Shown piece by piece: positions 24,351-33,747 of a DNA stretch of 64,000 nt. The stretch comes from Pseudeuparius sepicola. Its lineage: Eukaryota; Arthropoda; Insecta; Coleoptera; Anthribidae. Position numbers and translations under genes: made by a program. The DNA lies in NCBI GenBank assembly GCA_963920635.1, contig OY987302.1:32897278-32961277 (forward strand), written 5' to 3'. How positions within the stretch are numbered: the stretch's first letter is position 1; each line of letters opens with the position of its first letter. The notes beneath the pieces are model-generated. The model saw nothing but the letters and a program-made list of their open reading frames with translations, did not search any database and was not told the DNA's origin.

Positions 24351-25340
24351 ATGTTCAATATGAATAATAAACGTAATTTCCCAAATTTGACTTTATTAAA
24401 AATTTTACTATATGACCCACCCGCAAAAATCGAATCAAAACAAGAACAAAATGAGGTCATAAAACAACATCATGATTCTTTACTAGGAGGTCACACAGGT
24501 GTAAAACGAACACTTAACAAACTGAAACAACAATACGTTTGGAAAAATATGTCTAAAATGGTGAAAAAGTTCATTTTGAATTGTGAAGCTTGTCAGAAAT
24601 AAAATCGTCAGGCACACACTAGAACCATTGGTTATAACAGAAACACCTTCAACGAGCTTTGAAAACATCTCGATAGACACAGTAGGTCCGTTAAGGGGAA
24701 TACCAAAAAACTTAAAAACTGACTTAGGAACCGAATATATAAATGAACTCCAAAATTCCATTAACAACGCATTACACATAAATCATACCACATCAACAGC
24801 ATTTCATCATCAAACTTTAGGCTCAATAGAAAGAAATCGTAGAGTTCTCAACGAATATCTAATTGCAAACTCTGATTCATCAGATTGGATGCATATTTAC
24901 CATACTACACATTTGCATACAACACAACTCCACATACAGACATGACTTACTCACCATATGAACTTGTTTTTGGCAAAATCGCAAATCTACCTAATGACTA
25001 ATGACATATACATACAACAAATCAGACCCTATTTATGACATAGATAGTTATTATGCCAATGAATTAAAAATCAAACTAAAATAAGCCCATTCTCGAGTAA
25101 AAGAATTACTTAATTCATCGAAACATAAACGAAAATTACATTATGACAAAAAAGCAAACCCATCCCAATTTCATACAAATGATTTAGTGATGCTGAAAAG
25201 AGGATTTCAGTATATACTAGACAGTCCATACACAGGTCCATATAGAGTCATTAATAAAAAAAAAAATGAATTTAACAATACTAGTAGATAATAAACTTCA
25301 AACTGTTCATAACAACAGATTAACACTATATCAGAAACAC
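24351..25340 (+). pseudogene. Ty3 integrase, internally deleted
   Basis: The His2Cys2 zinc-binding domain is clear: HHDSLLGGHTGVKRT then CEACQK (24351-24602). After a frameshift the catalytic core begins (FENISIDTVGPL, about 24660), then jumps to KTDLGTEYINELQ (about 24715). The segment between the first and second catalytic Asp is therefore missing. The third acidic region (HHQTLGSIERNRR) and degraded C-terminal sequence (LVMLKRGFQYILDSPYTGPY) follow to about 25340. Confidence 0.75.
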
Positions 25341-25591
25341 TAAATAAAAATTTGCCTTCTCAAAAAAAAAAACAAACAATATTCTTATTAATATTATATG
25401 TATACCTACCTATATTATATCATAACAATTTTAGTAAGTAAGCAATCTATTTGATAAATTATGCAATTAATTAGAACAGCGCTTACTCCTTACAAAACAT
25501 ATTTATAATATAATATAACTTTAATTCTTAAATATGAACTTTAATAGTGTAAGCATCTTTTTATTTTTATGAAACTTCTCTGAGGGGAAGG

Positions 25592-25766
25592 TGTAGTGCC
25601 GAAATGGCCACTATGCAAATATACCCATGCAATCAGTCTAGTACGTCAATTGTATTAACATAAGCAAGTACTCTTTGTAATACGGATAATAGGTAATTGA
25701 ATAAAGAACTCCAAACTATAAACATCGTCTGCTGATTCCTCGACCTAAACCAAGTGTCCACCACAC
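25592..25766 (+). repeat. Probable 3' LTR
   Basis: The segment starts TGTAGTGCC directly after a purine tract, has an AATAAAG-like signal (tgaataaagaact, about 25700) and ends near CCACCACA. About 175 bp is short but acceptable for this class. No second copy is in the window for comparison, so the boundaries are provisional. Confidence 0.5.
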
Positions 25767-25774
25767 TAGCAATT

Positions 25775-26780
25775 ATGTTTTCAATTGGTAAAGTGAAACT
25801 AGGAAGTGAGAATTTTCGTCCAAGACTTTTTTATATTAGTGAGGTTTTTTATCCATTTTTGATTAGTGTACTTCTTTTGCTTTGTAAGGATCGAGATAAG
25901 AGATTTTTGATTTTGTTTTGATTTTTGGTTTTTATTTTGTTGAATTCTTTTTCATAGAGGCAATCAACATTGAGAAAAAAATTATTAAGTGTAGGAATAT
26001 TGGGGAAATTAGTAGTAATAATTCTTTTTTGAAATTGACTTTCTTTTTCAAGGTTTAGTAAAAATTTGTTTGAATCTGAAATACAAAGGTCAAGAATATG
26101 TAAGTATAAAATGGAGAGAATTTTGTTGTTAAAGCAAAATTAGTTTGGAAGTTATGTTATATTTTGTGTTTTAATGAAATTGGGGATTAGGATTAAGTTC
26201 TTGCATCTTACCAAAAATATTCTTCTATTTTTTTCAGAGGCAATTTTCAATTGTGTCTTCTTAAATTTATTAAAACAAGGTTGTTTAAAGTTGTTATATA
26301 GGTCCATCGTAGTAATAGGTAGGTAAGTCTGTTTCTCTTGATTTCTTGATGTGTTCAATTTAGATTATTTTTGTAGGATGTCTTGAAGTATTTCATGTTT
26401 TCGTTTTCACCCAGAAGAATGGTTTTATTTAAGTTTCAATTCCTGGTCGTATATATTTAAATGTTAATTTTTGTTTTTTCCTGGGATTCGACCATGAAAA
26501 GGACGTTGTTGTAAGTTTTTCTTTTATTGCTTATAAGCTTATGGCTTATAAGCCATTATCAGGTACATTACTTACATATTATTTGATTGTAGTTCGATAT
26601 TATAAAATTACGATACATTACACATTTGTTATTATTTATGACATTAATGAAAAGGTGAAAAAATTAGATTTCTATTTTATATGGTAACAATTGTGAAAGG
26701 TAGAAGAGCAGTGAATTATTTATTTCAATTAAGAAGGAAAGATAAAAAGAGGAATATTCAATGGCGATAATAAAAAATGT
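25775..26780 (-). mobile_element. Penelope-like fragment (family B), 5' part, copy 1
   Basis: The minus strand encodes the conserved N-terminus of a Penelope protein (MDLYNNFKQPC...KKTQLKIASEKNRRIF, from about 26308 downward), frameshifted in the middle. The upstream leader (26360-26780) is nearly identical to the leader of the copy at 50.3-55.1 kb. The leader includes a decayed hammerhead-like string (minus strand 26565-26541, CUGAUAAUGGC...GCCAUAAG) that has lost core bases. It contains the uninterrupted version of the site into which a DNA transposon inserted in copy 2. Confidence 0.7.
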
Positions 26781-26970
26781 GTTTCGTGTTTTTTATATAT
26801 AAATAAATAAAAATCTCTCTCTCCCTATATATATATAATTATATATTATATATTATTAAATTATTATATATATATAAGGATGATGTAAGATTAGCGAGTG
26901 TAAATGTAATAACTACAAGAAAAGGTGATAATGGCAAACACTCAAAGTTAACAAAAAGAAAAAACTAGTA

Positions 26971-27015
26971 ACCGCATACATGTGTTTCATGCTATTTGGC
27001 AATCATCAGTACGGT
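26971..27015 (-). ncRNA. Hammerhead ribozyme, satellite copy 1
   Basis: Same 45-nt motif as at 27997-28041, on the minus strand. One change (C to T in the plus strand after the stem I block) weakens the apical pair of stem III; all core bases are kept. Confidence 0.75.
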
Positions 27016-27296
27016 GTAACATTAACCAAATCAAAAGATAGGCATGATTTGGGAAGCAACAATGAAGTCCAGGCAGGAGCCAACAGCACATTTGCAGCTT
27101 CAGTCAGCACATCCCCTATTTTGGGGCTTGTACTAACATCGCCACGGAGGCTGCTAAAGCGACCTGCGTGGAAATCTTCATAACCCAAGATATAATGACA
27201 ATAAGGATGATGTAAGATAGCGAGTGTAAATGTAATAATTACAAGAAAAGGTGATAATGGCAAACACTCAAAGTTAACAAAAAGAAAAAACTAGTA

Positions 27297-27341
27297 ACCG
27301 CATACACGTGTTTCATGCTATTTGGCAATCATCAGTACGGT
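27297..27341 (-). ncRNA. Hammerhead ribozyme, satellite copy 2
   Basis: Identical in core and stems to the motif at 27997-28041, on the minus strand, 326 bp from copy 1. Confidence 0.8.
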
Positions 27342-27623
27342 GTAACATTAACCAAATCAAAAGATAGGCATGATTTGGGAAGCAACAATGAAGTCCAGGC
27401 AGGAGCCAACAGCACATTTGCAGCTTCAGTCAGCACATCCCCTATTTTGGGGCTTGTACTAACATCGCCACGGAGGCTGCTAAAGCGACTTGCGTGGAAA
27501 TCTTCATAACCCAAGATACAATGACAATAAGGATGATGTAAGATTAGCGAGTGTAAATGTAATAATTACAAGAAAAGGTGATAATGGCAAACACTCAAAG
27601 TTAGCAAAAAGAAAAAACTAGTA

Positions 27624-27668
27624 ACCGCATACACGTGTTTCATGCTATTTGGCAATCATCAGTACGGT
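27624..27668 (-). ncRNA. Hammerhead ribozyme, satellite copy 3
   Basis: Identical core and stems, minus strand, 327 bp from copy 2. It is the last motif before the orientation switch at 27905/27906. Confidence 0.8.
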
Positions 27669-27996
27669 GTAACATTATCCAAATCAAAAGATAGGCATGA
27701 TTTGGGAAGCAACAATGAAGTCCAGGCAGGAGCCAACAGCACATTTGCAGCTTCAGTCAGCACATCCCCTATTTTGGGGCTTGTACTAACATCGCCACGG
27801 AGGCTGCTAAAGCGACCTGCGTGGAAATCTTCATAACCCAAGATACAATGACAATAAGGATGATGTAAGATTAGCGAGTGTAAATGTAATAATTACAAGA
27901 AAAGGTGACTGAAGCTGCAAATGTGCTGTTGGCTCCTGCCTGGACTTCATTGTTGCTTCCCAAATCATGCCTATCTTTTGATTTGGTTAATGTTAC

Positions 27997-28041
27997 ACCG
28001 TACTGATGATTGCCAAATAGCATGAAACACGTGTATGCGGT
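27997..28041 (+). ncRNA. Hammerhead ribozyme, satellite copy 4 (reference fold)
   Basis: Hand fold: stem I ACCGUA/UGCGGU (6 bp, one G-U); core CUGAUGA; stem II UUGC/GCAU (U-U then three pairs) with loop CAAAUA; core GAA; stem III ACAC/GUGU (4 bp, no loop); cleavage after GUA. All nine invariant core bases are in place. The loop CAAAUA and minimal stem III match my memory of type I hammerheads of retrozymes and Penelope elements. Cleavage in a tandem transcript would release 327-nt units. Confidence 0.85.
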
Positions 28042-28323
28042 TACTAGTTTTTTCTTTTTGTTAACTTTGAGTGTTTGCCATTATCACCTTTTCTTGTAAT
28101 TATTACATTTACACTCGCTAATCTTACATCATCCTTATTGTCATTGTATCTTGGGTTATGAAGATTTCCACGCAGGTCGCTTTAGCAGCCTCCGTGGCGA
28201 TGTTAGTACAAGCCCCAAAATAGGGGATGTGCTGACTGAAGCTGCAAATGTGCTGTTGGCTCCTGCCTGGACTTCATTGTTGCTTCCCAAATTATGCCTA
28301 TCTTTTGATTTGGTTAATGTTAC

Positions 28324-28368
28324 ACCGTACTGATGATTGCCAAATAGCATGAAACACGTGTATGCGGT
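28324..28368 (+). ncRNA. Hammerhead ribozyme, satellite copy 5
   Basis: Same fold as 27997-28041, plus strand, 327 bp downstream. Confidence 0.8.
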
Positions 28369-28579
28369 TACTAGTTTTTTCTTTTTGTTAACTTTGAGTG
28401 TTTGCCATTATCACCTTTTCTTGTAATTATTACATTTACACTCGCTAATCTTACATCATCCTTATTGTCATTGTATCTTGGGTTATGAAGATTTCCACGC
28501 AGGTCGCTTTAGCAGCCTCCGTGGCGATGTTAGTACAAGCCCCAAAATAGGGGATGTGCTGACTGAAGCTGCAAATGTG

Positions 28580-28945
28580 AGTAGTATAGCAAAGGGTACT
28601 CCAGGGCGGAAGTGACGTCACAAGATGGCCGCAAGGCGGGAAATTTGAAAATGGCCTTGACCTGCGGGTTCAATGAACTTTAAGGGGTCACGTTCAGTTA
28701 ACCTTGACCTGAAGGTTATCTAGAGGCCAAGGGGTTACCAGATCGATAACCTTTAAGGGGTCATTGACCCGCGGGTTAACCTTGAAGGGGTCACCTTGTT
28801 ACCTTGACCGGTCAATGAACTTTAAGAGGTCACCTTGTTAACCTTGACCGGTCAATGAACTTTAAGGGGTCACCTTGTTAACCTTAACCGGTCAATGAAC
28901 TTTAAGAGGTCACCTTTGGTTAACCTTGACCCGAGGGTCAAGATT
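28580..28945 (+). repeat. Maverick left terminal inverted repeat
   Basis: About 365 bp. It begins AGTAGTATAGCAAAGGGTAC and contains a CRE-like TGACGTCA at 28613. Several short subrepeats of the type ggtcaatgaactttaaggggtcacctt follow. Its closest partner is the outer right terminus (49405-49785), with which it shares the same order of subrepeats. Confidence 0.9.
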
Positions 28946-29037
28946 TGCAATCTATCTTGCAGATATTTTTGTTTAGGTAAACAAAAAACATTGTGATATC
29001 AGCATTAAAAAAAAGTTGATTTAAGCATTTCTATCAA

Positions 29038-29076
29038 TATATAAAGCTGTACGTTCGTGAACAAATTCATTCAGTT
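29038..29076 (+). promoter_or_regulatory. TATA/Inr promoter of the Trp-rich gene
   Basis: TATATAAA at 29038-29045 is followed about 33-35 nt later by the arthropod-type initiator TCAGTT (29071-29076), immediately before the ATG at 29083. The 5' leader would be about 10 nt. Confidence 0.6.
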
Positions 29077-29082
29077 TCAACT

Positions 29083-29697
29083 ATGAGTTATATCAGTACC
29101 CGTTCAACAACAACAAATATCATCACTCCTATGGAGTGGGATTCCACTGAAGACAAGATGGAAGTCGAAGTGGCAAGTGAAGATTCAACGTGGCAACCAA
29201 GTCATGACTGCAAACATGATCATGGAAGAACATCCTGGACGGACATTGACCCCTACTGGAACTCATTGAGCCAAGATCAATCCTGGAGTGAAGGCGCTGC
29301 TACTGAAGTCCAGTCCTGGAGCGAAGACGCTGGAAGAACTGAAAACCAAGCCTGGAACGCTGGTAGAACAGAAGAGCAACCCTGCGATGAAGACGCTGGT
29401 ACAAGTGACCCCTACTGGGGCGAAGATCAATCCTGGGGTGAAGACGTTGCTACTGAAGCCCAATCCTGGAACGCTGGTGGAACTGAAGACCAACCCTGGG
29501 GTGAACACGAATCCTGGAACGCTGGTAGAACTGAAGGCCGCTACTGGGACTCTTGGGGCGAGGAGGAGTGCTACCAACCAAGAGCGGAGGAGAGAAACGT
29601 TCTCCGCCAAGTTCCTCCAGGTTTGAGCAGAGCTGCCCGACGAGAATTCCGCAACCAAGAACGGGCAAGGATGCAGAGTTTTGAGGAAAATCGATAA
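29083..29697 (+). CDS. Trp/Glu-rich repeat protein beside the left terminus
   Basis: 204 residues, complete, not recognised. The middle (residues about 60-165) is made of imperfect repeats built on W-N/S/G-(A/E)-G-R-T-E and DQSW / DPYW units, very acidic and rich in Trp, Gly and Thr. The N-terminus is Thr/Ser-rich. The C-terminus is basic and helical (VPPGLSRAARREFRNQERAR). There is no signal peptide or membrane segment. It has its own TATA and initiator and lies 140 bp inside the left terminal repeat, on the strand opposite to the spliced gene. Mavericks often carry fast-evolving unshared genes near the ends; a structural or host-interaction role is possible but unsupported. Confidence 0.6.
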   Translation: MSYISTRSTTTNIITPMEWDSTEDKMEVEVASEDSTWQPSHDCKHDHGRTSWTDIDPYWNSLSQDQSWSEGAATEVQSWSEDAGRTENQAWNAGRTEEQPCDEDAGTSDPYWGEDQSWGEDVATEAQSWNAGGTEDQPWGEHESWNAGRTEGRYWDSWGEEECYQPRAEERNVLRQVPPGLSRAARREFRNQERARMQSFEENR

Positions 29698-29729
29698 AAA
29701 GATGTTAAAGATTTAATGAAATATTTGTA

Positions 29730-30056
29730 CAAATACCGGTTGTTTCCGTATATCTCGACTCACCCATACAGCTTTTCTCTAGTTAAAAAAACTTAAATTA
29801 AAGTTGTAAGGTTTTTCCGAACCGCTAGGATCTGTTGATGAAAGAAATGAGCATAGCAAAGTTGTGAAAAAATATAAATTTGCTATTTTTAATGGAACAC
29901 CCTGTATGTTCATGGATTTTTGAAATGTACTAATTTTTACTAATTATCTGATCACAGATCCCAGCGGTTCGGAAAAATCTTACAACTTTAACTTAAGTTT
30001 TTTAACTAGACAAAAGCTGTAGGGGTGGATCAAAATATACGGGGAAACCCTGTACA
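29730..30056. repeat. MITE-like inverted repeat
   Basis: The left arm (about 29733-29845) and right arm (about 29945-30056) are inverted copies of each other. They share acagcttttctctagttaaa-type text and the string ttttccgaaccgctaggatc. The central 100 bp is unrelated. Length and structure fit a small non-autonomous DNA element or hairpin repeat lodged between the Trp-rich gene and the spliced gene. Confidence 0.55.
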
Positions 30057-31296
30057 TGGTTCAAGAGCTGTCAATGTTATCAATATAAAAATTTCGATCT
30101 CTTTTAATATGACAAACTCAAGTAATAAAAGTTGACGCTAAAACATAAAAAAGTTTGACCTCAGTCCAGAGCATTGATACTAGAAACTTGATACTTCCGT
30201 GCATCTACCCAGATTACGTAATAAAATAATAAGATACTTAAATTACGTGATGCATTTCGCATTAGATATTTGCAAACCGCGAAACTGAAACGTGCCTATA
30301 GCGTGTGTTTGAGACGACTTGGTGAAAGTGCTTTTTTTCTACAGAAATTGGAAAGCAGTACGTGTCTTTTATCAAATTAACGATAAGCTGCTAGTTTTAC
30401 ATCGTTATAGGGATATATTTTTACATTATGTACATCTCTTGTTTTCTAGAAAGCTAAAATGCAAATAGCAAATGCAAAAATACAAAGAAAGTACCTTTTT
30501 CGATGGCATTACGTGGAGATGTACTTTCAGTGTAATACAGACAATTCCTTAGTGACATGTCAAATATCTTTTACGTAAAATATCTTCTATTGGGCATTTT
30601 ATTTTTAGGTCTTTATAAGAGCATATTTTTAAATTATATATGTCTTTTTTTCTAGAAAGCGAGAATGAAAATATAATAATAACAATAATAATAATTCTCA
30701 CCCTCACAAAGTTATGCGGGGGAGGGGGACAATTACTATTATTTTATCTTCGTTGCCATTTGCGGCTAGGGCCGACTTTTTTCCCGATAGAACTAAGATA
30801 GCATTCGGGTACTACGGAAAACCCTAGAAAACCGTAGTAATCCCAACAAAAACAACAAAAAATTAGTGCATGAAAATGCAATGTCGCATTAAAGACTAGT
30901 CAAACGATTTGATTGTGACTATTTTCGATTTGATATTAGAAAATAAAAACTATACTTACATTATTTCAATCTTATCTGCAGCTCGGACGACACTAAACAC
31001 TTTCACATTTGTAATTTACATGTTTCACTAGGTATTTTCTTTTTGCAGAGTGAAATAAAAGCATAGAACGTTGGTTTCACTAACATATTTATTTGAAAAA
31101 AGTAAACCTATATAATAATAAAAATACATAAATCTACTATATACAATAAAAAAGTATAACTTAATACTACTTTATACAATATATACAATTTACAAAGATA
31201 GGGAAATAGAGAAAATTACGCACATTCACACACGCATTAACATAAAAATTCATACTAAAAATGAAACATGGTCTTAATGATAAAATACGTCAAAAC
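30057..31296. other. Maverick gene-free stretch
   Basis: No coding frame with motifs is visible. It contains a short (AAT)-type run (30676-30690), a GC-rich patch (30715-30840), and probably the 3' untranslated region of the minus-strand spliced gene close to 31297. Confidence 0.4.
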
Positions 31297-32504
31297 TTAA
31301 TCTCTAAGTTTTAATTTTAACCTTTGACGTATTTTATCATTAAAATCAAGTTCCTTTTTTAGCTTTGTCTTTTTTTCAAGTATCACTCTCTCCATCTCTC
31401 TTATTCTTTCTAACTCTCTATCACAATCATCTAAATTTCGCACAATCTCCTCATCTCTCCTATCACACAATTCATTCATTCTAATCACACTCTCAGTCAC
31501 AACACTCACCCCCCCATCGCACTGACTCACTTGCGTAAGTGGCTCTATTTCCGTATCCTCGTACGGCATCAGCATCCTCTCCAGCTGGTCCATATCCTTC
31601 ATCCCCCTTCCCGTCGAAGTTGAAGCGGCGCTAGCCCCCAAACACCGCTTCTTCGTTTGACGTGCTGGCTCAGGGGAGGCGGGAGGTGAAGAAGCTGCAA
31701 CCGCTGGAGAAGGGAGCTTGATCCTCAGCTTCAAGGGCCGCTTCTTGCCGCTGGGTATTAGCACAGGAGAGCTGGGTGGTGACAGTATCTCCTGGGCAGC
31801 TGGGGGCGGCAGCAGCTTGATGATTAGCTTCGGCACCTTGCGTCCCTTCGACGAAGAAGGGAGCTGTGCCGAAGTCGCTGCCGGCTGCTCCAGGGCGCTC
31901 TCCTGTGCTCGCTCGAGGATCTCGATGCCCACTTCCTCGGCTATCTCCTCCACCTCTTGGCTGCTGCCGCGAATGGTGATGGCCGGGGAGGGTGGCTGAA
32001 AAGAAAAAACAAATAAGTACAACAGGTACATATAAAAGAAATAATTTATAAAAAAGCAAAAAATTAACACTCACTAAAGTTAGATCCTCTAGCGGCAGTC
32101 CCAGGATCTCCGACTGCATCTCCCGGACTACATTTTCCATCTCCTGGCTGTCGAGATCCTGGCTGCTGTCGATGGTAATGGTCTCCAGCTCGGGAGATGA
32201 GGGCTGAAAACCAAAAAAGTGTATAAGTACATGTATAAAAAGCGTACAAAAATGCATATACAAATATTTTGAAATTTTGCTTACGAGATCTACTGGGTCC
32301 AGAATTCTAACGAGACTGGGCATGCTCGGTCGGGAGGTCGGGGGTGGAACCCTTGTCGGAGCAGTTGTTGAGGCCTGTAAAAAAAATGTATGTGATGAAT
32401 ACACGCAATAATTAAGATACTGACTTTGAATAGTAAAAAATGTAAAATGTACTTACAGCCTTAACAAGTTGGTTCCCCAAAATTAGCACACGTGGTGTCT
32501 TCAT
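31297..32504 (-). CDS. Four-exon spliced Maverick gene, Pro-rich with C-terminal coiled coil
   Basis: Predicted exons on the minus strand are 32504-32457, 32374-32285, 32203-32075 and 31995-31297. All introns (81-82, 71 and 79 bp) have GT...AG ends, pyrimidine-rich acceptors and phase 0, giving 321 residues. Exons 1-3 encode MKTPRVLILGNQLVKA, then a Pro/Thr stretch, then PSSPELETITIDSSQD. Exon 4 opens with a related block (PPSPAITIRGSSQEVEEIAE), so exons 3 and 4 look duplicated. The middle has two Lys-Leu-Ile/Pro-rich repeats (KLIIKLLPPPAAQ, KLRIKLPSPAV). The last about 80 residues are a Glu/Lys/Arg-rich coiled coil. Function unknown. Multiple introns are unusual for a Maverick gene and suggest capture from the host or acquired introns. 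A TATAAAG (32600-32594) and a TCAGT (about 32560) lie upstream. Confidence 0.65.
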
Positions 32505-32860
32505 TTTCTCGGCGAATGGCAATGGCACTAGGTACACTAATATTACTGATACAGAGTACTGAGTAGAATGAAAAAATTATAACTAGCGCAGAACTTTATA
32601 GTAAACCAAACTGCAAAATCTGTGAAACAATACTCCGATTTTCCGCTTGACATCAGGTCAACAAACCAAACTGCAACACAGCGAAATTATATGCTGATGT
32701 TCTGAGGTTAATAATCGACACTCACATTTCAAACTACAAGTTCAGCGAAATCATATACCGGTTTCCTGACGCAGCAGGTCAACAACCATGCTAAGACATC
32801 ATATTTGTTTTGCTGAATTGCATGAAATATGAAACCGGAAATAGAAACATGACACCACGG
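32505..32860. other. Intergenic region upstream of the spliced gene
   Basis: Holds the probable promoter of the spliced gene (TATAAAG at 32594-32600, minus strand) and short repeats of the type ccaaactgcaa/agcgaaat-tat-atgc-g (around 32605-32760). No gene seen. Confidence 0.4.
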
Positions 32861-33430
32861 TGTCAAATCACAAAGGTGTCAAATTTCAAAATCGAGTGAT
32901 GCCACGCAGAGAAGTAATTTGACACCGGAAGTGTAATTTGAGATGAAATTTGACACCGAAAGTGTAATTTGAGATGCAATTTGAGACGTAATTTGAGATG
33001 TAATTTGAGATGTAATTTGAGATGTAATTTGAGATGTAATTTGAGATGTAATTTGAGATGAAATTTGAGATGTAATTTGAGATGAAATTTGACACCGAAA
33101 GTGTAATTTGAGATGCAAGTTGAGACGTAATTTGAGATGTAATTTGAGATGTAATTTGTGATGTAATTTGAGATGTAATTTGAGATGTAATTTGAGATGT
33201 AATTTGAGATGTAATTTGAGATGAAATTTGACACCGAAAGTGTAAATTGAGATGTAATTCGAACACCGAAGGTGTAATTTGAGACGTAATTTGACACCCG
33301 AAGTGTAATTTGAGACGTAATTTGACACCCGAAAATGAAATTTGAGATGAAATTTGACACCGGAAGTGAAATTTGAGATGTAATTTGAGATGTAATATGA
33401 CACCGGAAATGGTGTCAAATTACATGTAAT
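32860..33430. repeat. 12-bp minisatellite (gtaatttgagat) with flanking gacacc/ggtgtc blocks
   Basis: Dozens of copies of gtaatttgagat or gaaatttgagat (32940-33235) are interspersed with GACACCGAAAGTG units. Near the ends the text is roughly palindromic (gacaccacggtgtcaaat near 32850 and ggtgtcaaattacatg near 33412). The long minus-strand frames here simply encode repeats of Ser-Gln-Ile-Thr or Ser-Asn-Tyr-Ile and are not genes. It separates the minus-strand spliced gene from the plus-strand polymerase. Confidence 0.85.
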
Positions 33431-33747
33431 ATGACACCTCGAAAAAAATTCTCGACCCGCCTGGTTGGAGACGCATATATTTTTTAAAAAATGTTTTAAT
33501 TATAATGCGGGTTTCTTGACTCATCGACTCACATTGCAAACTGCAACATCAGCTAAATATATGTTGACTCGGTAGGTAACCATGCTATGTCATCAGATTG
33601 GAAATGTATAAATATCTGAAAATTGTTTAATTTTTATATTAGTCGGCGAAGAGCGAATGCAAGTGGTCGCGCAATCAGTCTAAGATTCCAAGAACCTTGT
33701 CATCAGTTTTAACAGTGAGGTTAATTTAGTTGCTCATTTAAGTAAAG

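Larger units (their letters stand above)
24330..25766 (+). mobile_element. Ty3-like element, 3' remnant with one LTR
   Basis: Only the integrase end and a probable 3' LTR remain. A purine-rich tract (ctgaggggaagg, about 25580-25591) immediately precedes TGTAGTG, as expected for a polypurine tract and LTR start. No 5' LTR, gag or RT is present, and the left edge lies against the Jockey/CR1-type element. Confidence 0.65.
26870..28579. repeat. 327-bp hammerhead satellite array, left part, head-to-head
   Basis: About three monomers of 327 bp run in one orientation (26870-27905) and about two run in the opposite orientation (27906-28579). The switch is abrupt (aaaaggtga joined to ctgaagctg). Successive motif starts are 26971, 27297 and 27624, then 27997 and 28324 on the other strand, so the period is 326-327 bp. 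Monomers are nearly identical. Each contains one hammerhead ribozyme motif. Open frames of about 60 codons on both strands are by-products of the repeat, not genes. (TA)-rich microsatellite lies just left (26824-26875). Confidence 0.9.

Noticed and set aside
26980..28350. Sixty-codon open frames on both strands in each satellite monomer
   Set aside because: They repeat with the 327-bp period, are open on both strands and have no promoter or known motif; the conserved signal is the ribozyme, not a protein.
32863..33418. Three overlapping minus-strand frames of 126-179 codons
   Set aside because: They translate a 12-bp minisatellite in all frames; the products are pure short repeats.
32860..33430. 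CRISPR-like array
   Set aside because: Repeats are contiguous without unique spacers, and the genome is eukaryotic.
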